From Rhea pennata (taxonomy: Eukaryota > Chordata > Aves > Rheiformes > Rheidae), in the NCBI RefSeq assembly GCF_028389875.1, contig NC_084682.1, positions 754,001-818,000 of the forward strand: a DNA stretch of 64,000 bases, in the 5' to 3' direction. This document shows positions 37,101-49,100 of this stretch, piece after piece. The translations under genes and the position numbers were made by a program. Under the pieces are notes generated by a model. The model was not told where the DNA came from, did no database searches, and saw nothing but the letters and a program-made list of their open reading frames with translations. Numbering within the stretch: the first letter of the stretch is position 1; the number at the start of each line of letters is the position of its first letter.

Positions 37101-40100
37101 CGTCGCCCCCGCCGCCTCGGCCGGGACCGTCTGCACGCATCGAAAGCTGCTGCGGCGACCAAGCTTCCTGATGGGAACGCGGCTCGCGAGGCCGGCCGTG
37201 CGGAGCCCCACGCCTCCCGTGGTTAATGTTTGGCCACGCCGGGGCACGGCCGGGCTGCCTGCGGCGCGGCGCGGCGCTGCGGGGGGAGGCTCCGGGAAGG
37301 CAGAGCGCCCAGAACAGGTTGGGCAGGAAGTCGGGAGAGGGCTTCCCAGGGAAGGAAAGCGTCCCGTCGCTGCCACGCAGCTGCTGCAGCGGCTCCCGGC
37401 ACCCCGCGGCACGCCGCGGCACCGCCGGCGCCTCCGCCCGCCCGCCGGCCGGCCCGCGCGATGCGTGACGCATCTCGGCGTCCTCTAACCCGGCTGCAAA
37501 GCAGGACGAGCCGTCAGCCCCTTTCAGTCGCCGTAACTGCGCAACGATGAAGACGCGGGACGGACGCTGAGGCGGGAAGCCCCGGCCGTGCCCTGGGGAC
37601 GGACCCCGCGGCATCGCGGGCGGGCCCGAGCAGCGGCAGCCGGGGCGCCGCCGTTCTGGCAGGGGACGGAGGTCCGGGGCCCAGCGCGCTGCGGAAGGAG
37701 CCCGGGGCTTGTTTGCAGGGCACTTGGGTTATCTAAAGCACACGCAGCAGCACCTGTGCACTTTCCTCCGCGCCGGGTTCCTATAGCGCCAGCAGGATCT
37801 TTGCACCCAGTTTCCACGTCTGCCGTGGGAGCCGTCGGCGCCGTGCGGGCTCCCGGCCGGCCGTGGGCGCCGGCTCTGCGAACTGCGCCCGGGGCCGAGT
37901 GGGCGGCGAGCAGCCCCCGTGCCCGTGCCGCGGACGGTCCACGCGGCAAAAGCCCCGTCCCCGCCACGGTGGGCGCAGCCGGGGGGCTTCCCGCTCGGAG
38001 ACGAGCCTCGGCACACCGCGAGGGCGCTTGGCCACGCGCAGCCGGAGCTGCGGCGCCGAGGCCGCTGTCCTCTCGCAAAGGGGACAGGAGAGGAAACACA
38101 TTGCCATCTAACATCTGCTGAACGTGAAGAATGACCGACTTCCAGAGACCGTTAATTCCAGGAAGCTCGGGCAAACGTTGGCAAATTAACTGCAATTTCC
38201 ACGGGCAAACATCAGCGCTGGCTCCTCAACCCTGCCTCCGGAGCGCCCTCGGAAGCGGGGGCCATCGGCGCCTCCAGTCCTCCCCTCTCACCGCTCCCAG
38301 CTGCACGCCTCGTTTCCCCTCCCTTTTCCTCAGTTTCTGACGTTTCACGGTCTCGGTTAGGAACCTGGGATCGATGGCTTCCAATCGACCTTCCGGAGGC
38401 CTCGCTGCAGTCGACGGACGCGGGAGCGGGTCGGGTCCTGCCGCCTCCCCGGCGGGCAGCCCCGGCAGCTCCCCGTTTCCTTTGCTGCCCTTTCGTCGCC
38501 CCGTTCCACAAAATTCAGGCTTCACAGCAGGAACTGGGAAAAGCACCCGCAGAGCCCACAGGAGCAGCCGGCTCCGGCTCCGCATTGAGCTTTACAGCAC
38601 AGCTCCGCTGCACCGGAGCGATTCCAGCCCTCGGGAGAGCGTCCAAGCTCCAAGCCCGCTCCGCTTGCAAGGCTCACGGCTCGCGCCATTTAACCAGATC
38701 CATCTTCTAATTCCTATATTGATCTCCATCTTCCTCAGCTTAATGAGTAATTTCCCAGGTGGCAATATATTGAATATTTTGCAGCAACCCGTAGAGAAGG
38801 ACTCCAATTCCTGCTGTGTGGAAGTTCTGTTTTTGCAGAAATTTCTCTGTGCAGTCTGACAGAAGCTATTTTTGGTTAAACCGTACTGCGTTTTCTGCCA
38901 CTTTGCCATTTATTTCCATGTCTTTAGTTGATTTTTCCTGTAGAATTCACTCTGAAACCACTTTCTCCTGCCGAGGCCAAACCCCAGCCTGGTTCCCCAC
39001 CTCGCCCCATCCCCCTCGGACCGGGCCACGCACTCGGCATCGCTTGCAGTTCAATGTGGCAAAGTCGCCTGGGATAAACCTTGGGCCAGGAGATGGAGGA
39101 GCTACCGGCCGCAATCGCCCTCCGTCAAACACCCTCTTCTGCTCCACTGCCAGCGGCTCTGCACCGAGCCGAGCGGCACGGGAACCAGGATGGGGACAGT
39201 GTGGGAACCAGGACGGCACGGGAACCGGGACGGCACGGGGACCGGGATGGGGACAGTGTGGGAACCAGGACGGCATGGGAACCAGGATGGCACAGGAACC
39301 AGGATGGGGACGGCGCGGGGACCGGGACGGCGCGGGGACCGGGACGGGGACAATGGGGGAACCAGGATGGCACCGGAACCAGGATGGCGACGGTGTGGGA
39401 ACCGGGACGGTGCGGGAACCAGGATGGGGACGGCGCGGGGACCGGGACGGGGACAATGTGGGAACCAGGATGGCACGGGAACCAGGATGGCGACGGTGTG
39501 GGAACCGGGACGGCGCGGGAACCAGGATGGGCATGGTGTGGGAACCGGGACGGCGCGGGAACCAGGATGGGGATGGTGTGGGAACCGGGACGGCACGGGG
39601 ACCGGGACGGGGACAATGTGGGAACCAGGATGGCACGGGAACCAGGATAGCGATGGTGTGGGAACCGGGACGGCGCGGGAACCAGGATGGCGACGGTGTG
39701 GGAACCGGGATGGCGCGGGAACCAGGATGGGGACGGCGCGGGGACCGGGAAGCACCGGGGCTGCGCAGGAGCCGGCCGTGGCTGTCGCAGGGGCGCAGCA
39801 GGAGCACGCCCGCCCGGCGGAGAGGTTGCGAGCTTTCCTGCGGAGCCACGGACGCCTCCGGGGCACTCGGGAAATCTCCTTAGCCAGCACGGGGACGAGC
39901 CCCCTTCCTGCGGAGCATCGCCGCCCGCGCAGGCGGCACGAGGCACCGGAGCCGCCCCAGTCCTGGCGCTGCTGGACGCTCCCGCCGGGCAGGCGCTGCC
40001 GGACGGCAAAGCCGCCGGATCCGCGCCGGCGCAGAGGCAACCGAAAGCAGGGCGGCGCTGAACGGCCTGGGAGCGCCGGCGGCCCCGAGCCCGCCGCGGG

Positions 40101-43100
40101 CCGCAGCCCTCCCCTCGCCCCGGCGCCCTGCGAGGCGCCCCACGCCGGGGGCTCTGAGCCCCGCCGGGCTGCGCTGCCCGCGCACCTACCTTCATGGTCG
40201 CGGGGGCGGTGAGCGGCGGCGAGAGGGGCCGGTCTGGGAGAGGCGCCTCGGCGCTGCTCAGCGCCTCCTGCTTCCTGCAAAACAGAAGAGAGCGGCCTCA
40301 GCTCGCCCCCTCGCCCGCTGGGGCCGGGCCGGGCGAGGACACGGCGTGCCGGGCACGGGGAAACGCTGCCCCCAGACCTCAGGGCCCCGCCGAGGGAGCC
40401 CGCGCGCCGTGGCCCGGGGGCGGCTGGCCGGCTCGCCCCCTTTGCGAGGCGTCCCGCGGCGGCGCGGACCCCTTCCTTGTGCCAAGGAAGCTCTCCGCGC
40501 GCCGGCGCGCGCCCTTCTCCGGACCGGCAGCGCAGCCGCCGAGCTGGAGCGGGGCAGGACCCCACAGGCTCCGGGGGAGCCCGCGCGCCGCCCTCCTGCC
40601 TCGTCTCTCGAGCGCCCGCCTCTCCCGCCGGAACGGCGGCTGGGCCGGCACGTTCCCTCGCTCGCCCTCCGGGAGCCGGGGATGTTCCTCCCCAACGCCC
40701 TCGCCCCTCGCTCTGCTTCCCCCGAGCCCCGGGCACCGGCCCGATTGCACTAATCTGCACGGCAGCCTCCAAGGCGTAACGCGTGCCAGACTGCCGAGAT
40801 TAAAGTTACGGGATGCATACGAATAATTTGATCTGGGCTGGTCGATCTGGGATTTGTAACAGGTTGCCATAGCATCATCTTCTAAGCGATAGAAAATCAC
40901 TCGCACAGCAGCGGGTTCCCTGTTTGGGGCCAAACTGCTGCGGCTGCCGTGGCCGTTCGGGGGGAGCAGAACGCGTCCCCGCACCCGGCCCGGATGCGCC
41001 GGCGCACCTGCATCCGCGCGGAGCGGCGAGCGGAGGCCTGGCCTTTCCCTCCTCTCCGCAGTCGCAGCCCGGCACCGGCGACGCAGCGGGATCTGCGCGG
41101 CGAGTGGCGCCCGGCCCGGGGCGCAGCATCGCCCCAGCCCCGGCGCTGCCCCTCCGCAGCGCCTCCCCCGCGCAGACCCCCTCTGGCGCGGGGACGAAGC
41201 AGAAGCCCGCGCGGAGTGAGCTGACGCGCTCAGCTCCGAGCGCCCCCGCGCCAAGGACGAGGGCTGCCGCAGCGGGCTCGGCTCGGCTCGGCTCGGCTCA
41301 GCACGCCCTGCTGCCGTCGCGCACGCCCGGCCCCTGCTTTCACATACAGCTACGTAGAAAACGGACTTCTCCCAATTTGTCACGGACTTCCCACTTTGTC
41401 CCCTTGAGAAAGCAAGGCTTGAAACGTGAATAATAGTGAAAACAGATTTTTATCTTTTACAAATTCTGTTTTCTGATCTCATTCCTGGAGCGGAAGGAAA
41501 GCAGTGATCCCCAGCTGCACTTAGACCAATCAGCCAAGGGACTGGTGCTTTTTCTCTTAAGGCCGTAAGGATTATCTGAGAGACATAAGCCGAAGCCATT
41601 TCTGAGCTGATCCAATAATTTCTGAAATTGCACAGACCTGCTCCTAAATCGAGAGTCTCCGAGCAGGCACGGGACCGACCCCGCGGCAGAGGGACAGCGC
41701 AGCCCCTCCAACACCGAAGGCGCCGGCCGGGGCCGGGGGCAGAATTTCTGGCGGCGGGGAGAGGTCGAAAACGCAGCGACCGCTGTTTCGTGGAGTGAAC
41801 CTCCATCCTGCTCCCACTGGGGCCAGCAGGACTTTTTAAGTGGATTTCAGGCAGTGCAAAGATTTTGCTCCCAGTCCCTCCAGGTGACAGAGCAGCGACG
41901 ACATCCCGCGCTGAGCTACGCAGTTAGCTAGTGCCAGTGACTGAGAAAAGAGGCATTTGCCTTATTTCCAGTTGCCTGGAGCAGCTGCGGCTGAACACGC
42001 ACGGGAGGCGCATGTGTGGCCGTGCCCCCCTCCTGCCCGTGTCGCCCCACAGACCGTCGCCGAGCAGGGAGCCGCAGCGAATCTGGGGTGGGTAAAAGCT
42101 GCTGCCGAGTCCCTGGTGCCCGGGGCCAGCGGGAGCTCGGAGGGTGCCGGGGACAGGGTGCCGCCGCGGACTGCCCGCCGCGGGCCGGGGAAGGCGGCGA
42201 GCATCGCCCCGGCTCCGGCGCTCCAGCCTGCCCGCCTCGGGCTGCGCTTTGCCGTGTGGCTAACGAGGGAGGGCCTCGGGCCACCGGGGACTCCGTGGCC
42301 ACCACCGACCCTGCCGCGCTCGCGTACGGCTCATGCGAGAGCAAAATTCAACTGCAAACACAGAACGGGTGAACGTGGGAGGAAAAAGGAGAGAGGAGGA
42401 GCAGGGGGAGAAGCGAGCCCTCCCGACCGCCGCTAGCAGCCCCTTCCTCCTCCTGCAGGGCACGTTGCTTTGACGGCCCTGGCAGCTTGCGCGAGTGAGG
42501 CAGCCACTGGGGAGGACGGCATGAAACCTTGCAGCCTCTCCCACGAAGGCCCTTCACCCGCGGCAGGCAGGAGCGCAGCTCCTCGGTCCTCGCTCTCCCC
42601 TCGGGGCGCCTGTGCGGCTCTCACCGTCGGAGGAAACCCCGCAGCAAGAATTAAAGCCAGAGAGCCTGCGTGGACGGGCGAGCTGGGGGTCAGGCGCGTG
42701 CGTTGCGGGCCAGGCCCCCGCCAGGCTTCGGGGCGATCTCCCTCTCAGCCCCGCGGGCCACGCTGAGCACGTTCAAAGGAACCCGGTACCTGGGGCGAAG
42801 AGAAGTCCCTGGAAGCGGCGGCCCCTCCTCCGCGCTGCCCGTCGCCCCCCAGCCCCAGCAGGGACCCGAGCGCCCAGGGGTTCGGCTCCTCGGGCCTCCC
42901 CGGGCCCGCGCAGGGACGGGCTGCCTTGCTGCGGGACGCTCGGTGTCGGGGTCCCTGGCAGCACCGCACCACGAGTCAGTCACATCGCGCCGAGACGCCG
43001 CGTCGCAGGAGCCCGACGCTGTGAAACGCCCGAGGAGGACGGTCGTTTCTCTCGCAGGCGGGGCAGAGACGGACCGTGCGCGGCCACAAGAGCCCAGAGC

Positions 43101-46100
43101 CGAGGCAGCCGCGGCACTGCCGCGGCGCCCGCAGGGACGGCCGAGCCTGGCTCCCGGCGGAGGCAGGACTCGAGCCCTGGCCGAAGCCGCCCTGAAGCCG
43201 CCTTGCAGAGCCATCCGGACCCTCCGACGTGGGGTGTCCCGGCCTCCCGCTGGCACCTCGCCTCATGGAAGCACCTGCAACCCGCGGCAGACGGAGGCAC
43301 TGCCGGACCGGTCAGGCGCCCCGGAGGGAAGCGCGGCCCCTCCGCGGGCAGCGGCACCGGGAGCTGTCCCACTGCCGCCCCGTCGGGCGCCTCAATCTCT
43401 GCCTAAAACCCCGGCAAAGCAGGAGAAAGGAATAATCCAAAACTGCAACACGCGTGCGGCACGGGACACGCACGCGAAGCCGCAGAGCGGTCACCATGGC
43501 TCTGCTCCGGAGCGCGCCGGCTGCCCCGGAGCATCTAGAAACGGGCTACAGACCCGCCACCCAATATTTCCAGCCTTGGGGGGGCAGAGGGGCTGGAGCC
43601 TCATGCCCCATTTTTTCAGGCTAAAAAATTGGGGGGATACTTTACAATAAAGACCCCAAACCACCAGTCTTTTCTTCATATGCTTTTTGTATGAAAGCAC
43701 AATTGGAATAAGAAAAAATAGAAATAAATGATAAGAAATCCATCAAGCTGCAGCAGCAATCACACTGCTTTCACACAGAATAAGAGGTATGCACACTACT
43801 GACATTTGGGTGCATAATTCTTACTATTTTTAACAACAAAGTTGCCAGAGCATCACACTCCTGGTGGAAAGAGAACTTGCTGACCGAGAACACACAAAAT
43901 AAATCAGAGCACTGTAAATCTCCGAAGCAAATGGAAACTCGCAGTAATAAGCAGGGAAAAAAAAAATCGGGAGCCATGCATAACAGATGCCAGCTAACAC
44001 AATATTCCAAACAGGCTATTTCCTCAAAACACGAAGTTGAACATAAAGTACAGTCCGCGGCTTAGTCAATGAAAGCCGAGACCATTTGTCAGCTGTTCCT
44101 CGGCGACGAGACAAAGCTGTTCAGGCGAGTTCAGGCCGTTCCGATCGCGGCGGGCTCCGACGCGAAGCGCCGCTCCGGCGGACGCAGCAGCGGAGCCGCT
44201 GCGCGCGGTGAGCTCCCTCCGTCCGCGCACACACCGCGGGCGGCTGCGGGAGCGCTCGGGCACGGCGCGCTCGCCCCCGCGCCCCCGCGCCCGCCGCTTC
44301 CCTGCGGCGCGAGCAGCAACCAGGCTTTTCCTTTTTTAAAAAAAAAAAAAAACCTTCGACAAGGAGGGGAATAAAGCCGTCTAAACTCGCACTTTACCTT
44401 TTCTCCTTATTTTGCCTCCTGGATTTGTGCAGCAGCCCGATGAGCACCACGGCGGCGCGGATGCCCGCGCGCTTGGAGGGCGTCCCGGCGCCCGGGCGCG
44501 ACATGCTCCCGCCGGCGGCGGCGGCGCCGCGCAGCTCCGCCCCGCTCCGCGCCCCGCTCCGCGCCCTGCTCCGCCCTGCTCCGCCCCGCGCAGCGCCGCC
44601 CCGCTCCGTCCCGCTGCGCGCCCTGCTCCGCGCCCGCCGCGCTCCCATGGGGGCGGCGCCGCGGAGCCGCCGCAGCGCGGGCGCGCAGGGCGAGCCCGGC
44701 CCCGGCCCCGGCCCCGGCCCCGGGCCGGGAAGGCGGGCGGCGCTCGCTGCCCCCTCTGCCCCCTCTGCCCTTGCTTTTCCTGGAGCCTGGACTGGTTCCC
44801 GAGCAGGAGAAGCGGAGCCGACGGCGGCAGCCAGCCGCGAGGCCGCTCGCCCGGTGCCTGGCCGGCACGGACCAGGGCTCGTACCGGGGTGCGAGTGTGC
44901 CGTTTCCTCCGGGCTGTCGTTTACTGATTCCTGCGAGGGATTAGCTGAATTTTAGGAATGTTAAATGAACAGGAGCTTAATTTTTTATGGTGGAGTGCTA
45001 ATGTCACAAGCATTGCTCTGATGCTGAGGTTTTTATGACAGCTTCCTGTCCCGTCACCCATGAATTTGTGTTGCTGAGTATTTAGAGGGATAAAGTTACA
45101 GCGACTTTAACATCTTAACAGAACAGAAGACGTCCCCCTCCTCCCCCACTGCAAACGTTTTCTTCTCGCTCTCGGCTCGCAGCCCAGCCCGTGGGACACG
45201 CGGCACCGCCGGGCCCGGCGCGGGGGCCCTGGGAGCGCCGGCCCTGAGCTGCCACCCTCCGCCCTGCCTGCTGCTCCGCCGCCGGGCGCAGTGTGATCTG
45301 GGGGGTGCTGTCGCTTTCTTTTCTTTTTCTCCCTCTGCTAAGTAAACTGTAAATGATCCGCCTCAGAACGCAGCACCCTTCCCGGCGCAGCGCTGCTTGC
45401 GGTGGCGACAACCCCCCAGGGCTCTTCCCCGCCTTCCCTTCTCCTCCCCATCACCCTCCTCTCCGGCCGGGGACTGGCGGGCAGTCGTCGCCAGCGCCCT
45501 GGCCCCTCCGGCCACGGCCCGTAATCAAGGCGTTTGCTCGGGAGCGAGGGGCTGGCGACGGCCCCGGCGGCTCGGCCGCGCAGCCCGTGCAGCGCTGCCT
45601 GCGGCTGCGGTTCGCTGGAAACTGCCACGGTTGAGGTGATCAACACCACTTCAGCTCTGGCCTTTTCCATCTAAATAGCTCAGCACAAGCTCTAATCATG
45701 CGTATGCTTTAAATCCAATAAAAATCCCCTCCACCTGTGCTATAACTTCTTTAAACTTTCCGCTTTAAGACAGTTAAACGCACGTACAAGGCTTTCTTGT
45801 CAACAAGCTGCAATTATTCAACCCTGGAACAACCTGGCTGCAGACGGGCAGCGGCCGCAGCCTGCACATCTGTGGGCCGAGCGCACGTGCAGCTCTTCAG
45901 GGTCAAGACCTAAACCCTACGTCCATTTTAACGTCAACATTTTAAGGTTTTAAGGGCTCTCGAGCAGAGCCTGTGAGGACGGAGGCGGCAGCAGGGTTGG
46001 CGCTTGCGGCAGCCGCTGGAGACGCCAGGGCTCCAGCAGGGCTCCCGCGAGCCCCCGCCGAGCCCAGCCCCTTCCCAACACGGATCCCGAAACGACCGTT

Positions 46101-49100
46101 TCTGCCTCCTCGGTACGACGTTACGCGACACCAAACTCCTTGTGGCACCCGAAAAAATCTGAATGGAGAAGAGGAGGAAAAGCACATAAACCTGGATGCT
46201 ACCTGCACCCTCCGCGACAGCACAGGGCACCTAACTCACGCTGAAGCCTCTCAGCAAAGCTTCTGTCGGAGCAAGCAACACACCCCACTGCTCTTGTCAG
46301 ATATACCTGGCTGCTCCCTTTCAAGCAAGAATCAGACTGACAAATTAAGCAATTGCCAAAAAAAAAAAAAAAAACAAACAAAAAAAAAAAAACAATTAGA
46401 ACCTATTTCCATGCCAAATTGTATCAGTTCTGCAGCACCTCATTAGTTTTCATTTAATGGAGGGGTAGGGGTTTTAATTGTAAAGCTTTTACCTATTGCA
46501 TTAAACAGACAGCTTTGAATTTCACCGGGTCTCTCTCCAGAGACATTCTCCCCCGCCGATCTTCCCCCCTTTTCCAGACAAGTTAAGTATTAATCCTCTC
46601 TTGTTTTATGCTGAAGCAGCTTTGTATTGATTTTTAAAGATGCTCATTTCTCTGGTATTTGGAAATAGAGGATCCCGTGGGGCAGATGCACTTGGCCCTA
46701 TTTCCTCCTCCGCCCAGGTCCAGCGTGCGAGTCTCTGCTTGGGCGAGCGCGTCCTGCACCTCCGCGCCCTGCTCCCAGGTCTCCGGCGGGAGCCGGGAGA
46801 ACCAACAGCACCGGCTTCCCGAGGAGGGCTGGATGCTTCTGCCCAGGGGCCAAAGGGAGGAAACCGGAGACGAGCAGCTTGACCCAGTGCCCAGGCGCCG
46901 GGCGCCTGGGGCCGCCGGAGCTGGAGGGCCGGGTGCGCGCCCAGGCGAGCGCCACGCGCCGAGGCGGGACCTGCCCGGACCTTCGCCCACCCTCTGGACG
47001 TGCTGCCGCCCTGCCTTTGAGATAAGCAGCTGCCGCTCTGGCACGAAGAATCAAACCCCTCTGCAAAGAGCCCTGACGTTTTGCTTTGGAGGAAACAGTT
47101 TTGCAGCTAACCACAAATGTGAATCCGCAGGGTCTGGCGAGAGCTGCTTCCAGCCCTGGACGATTACACGCCGTTATTAATAAGTCACCAGGGCGGCTCG
47201 ATCGTTTATGCAAAGCTTGGCATTTTCCCTGTGCGCTTCGCTACGGAACAAAGATCTGAAAACACCACGTTGTGACAAGACCTGACCTTCCTCCTCGATA
47301 TCGCAGAACCTCCCATGAAAACACGATGCTACTAATATTGTTATTATTATTCAAGACCCCTGTACTTGTGGAGTCACTTTGGCTTTTATCGTAGTGCTTC
47401 GCCCACCTTCTGCCCTCGAGCAAACAGGATACGCTTCATTTAACGTTTTAACAGCAGAGAAACCTTCCAATGCTGAGCGCATTTTTCCCCATGTGCAGCC
47501 CTTAGCTTCCCGGCTGCTGCTCCTCTCCTGCCCTGTGTCCCCGGAAAGCGCACCCAGAGCTGGCCGGTGCCCGCGCGCCGCAGAGCCGCGACGCTGCCGG
47601 GTGCAGAGGCGCTGGCCCCGGCGCCGGCCCCCCAAGCGGGCCGCGGAGCCTCCTCCAGGCAGACCGATCAGCGCGCCGGAGACGGAGAGGGACGAGAGAA
47701 GGGTGTGAGCGACGCAGGAAGACAAAAATAGCAACTGAGTTTCTGCAAGAGGAGCAGTCGCATCCCTGTTCCCTGGCTCCGAAGGGATTGCAGAGCTGCG
47801 AGCTCGGGAGAAGGCGATTACGGTATTTCCAGATGTGCCGCGGGAGGAGGAGAGCACATCCAGTTTTAAGAGACGCGTCACGAGAAACAGAGCTTTACAT
47901 TATTTAGACATCCAGCCCCAAGTAATCTGATTACAGATTTACTTTATGACTTCAGTTAGAAAGACAGAGGAAATACCAGCAAAGTGCAGGCAGGTATTTT
48001 TTCCTTTCCTTTGGATGAAACATCCCTGTGCGTGGGAGGAGCTGTGCAAAACCCATGGAGCGACGTTCGGGCACTGTGGTACGCGTCAAGGGCACAGTAA
48101 AAGGTGAGGGCAGGGAGGATTCATTACGTTTTAATATAAAGGTGGACACGGAAAATCCACAACCCACAAAACCCACTGCACACCCCGCACCGCCACACTG
48201 CCCACGCTGCTGCACGCCCCACGCCATGCATGCACCGCACTGCCGCATGCCCCACACTGCCGCACACCCCACGCCGTGCCCACCCTGCGCCGCCACACTC
48301 CCCACGCTGCTGCACGCCCCACGCCGTGCACGCCCCCCCACCGCCGCACGCCCCACGCCGTGCACACCCTGCACCGTGCACACCCCGCGCTGCCACACTG
48401 CCCACGCTGCTGCACGCTCCACGCCATGCACACCCTGCACCACTGCACGCACCGCACTGCCGCACGCCCCACGCCGTGCACACCCCGCTCCACCACACTC
48501 CCCATGCTGCTGCACGCCCCGCACCATGCACACCCCGCACCGCCGCACGCCCCACACCGTGCACACCCCACACGGTGCATGGCCCACACCTCCGCGCGGC
48601 CGGGCTTGCGTTAGCCGGCACGAAGCGGCGCGGCGACGCGGGGGGCCGAGCGCCCGGGGCAGGGCCCGGCCCCGGCAGTGCGGCCGCGGCCGCGGGGCTT
48701 CGCCTGGCGCTCCCCATCCCCTCCCGTCTCCGGGCGCCTCCCCGGGCCCCTCGCAGCGGCTTGCGGGGCCGCCGGGGCCCCAGCTCGGGCAGGAGGGGCC
48801 GCGGAGCGCGGAGGGGCGCGCGCCGCTCCTCTCCGGGAGCCGAGGCGCGCAGCCCTTCGGCACCGCCGCGGTGCTGTGCCTCTGCTCCGCGCAGAGGAGC
48901 GAGACGAACCGCCCGCTGAACGAAGCACCGACGCAACTAGCTGCCTGCTGCCGCTCACAAACCACTCCCGGCTCTCGCAAGCGGCAGCAGGGAAACACAT
49001 GGGGACAGCGATGGGGAGACGTGGGGATGGTGATGGGGAGACGTGGGGACGGTGATGGGGAGACATGGGGATGGTGATGGGGAGATGTGGGGACAGCAAT

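Noticed and set aside
39102-40772. 556-codon - strand frame near RAP1GAP2 exon 3
   Set aside because: Reads exon 3 in the wrong frame and is mostly minisatellite and CpG-rich intron.
40800-40920. AT-richer segment in intron 2 with a short - strand frame [20 protein letters not shown]
   Set aside because: Considered as another alternative exon, but no donor fits the phase of exon 3 and there is no supporting context.
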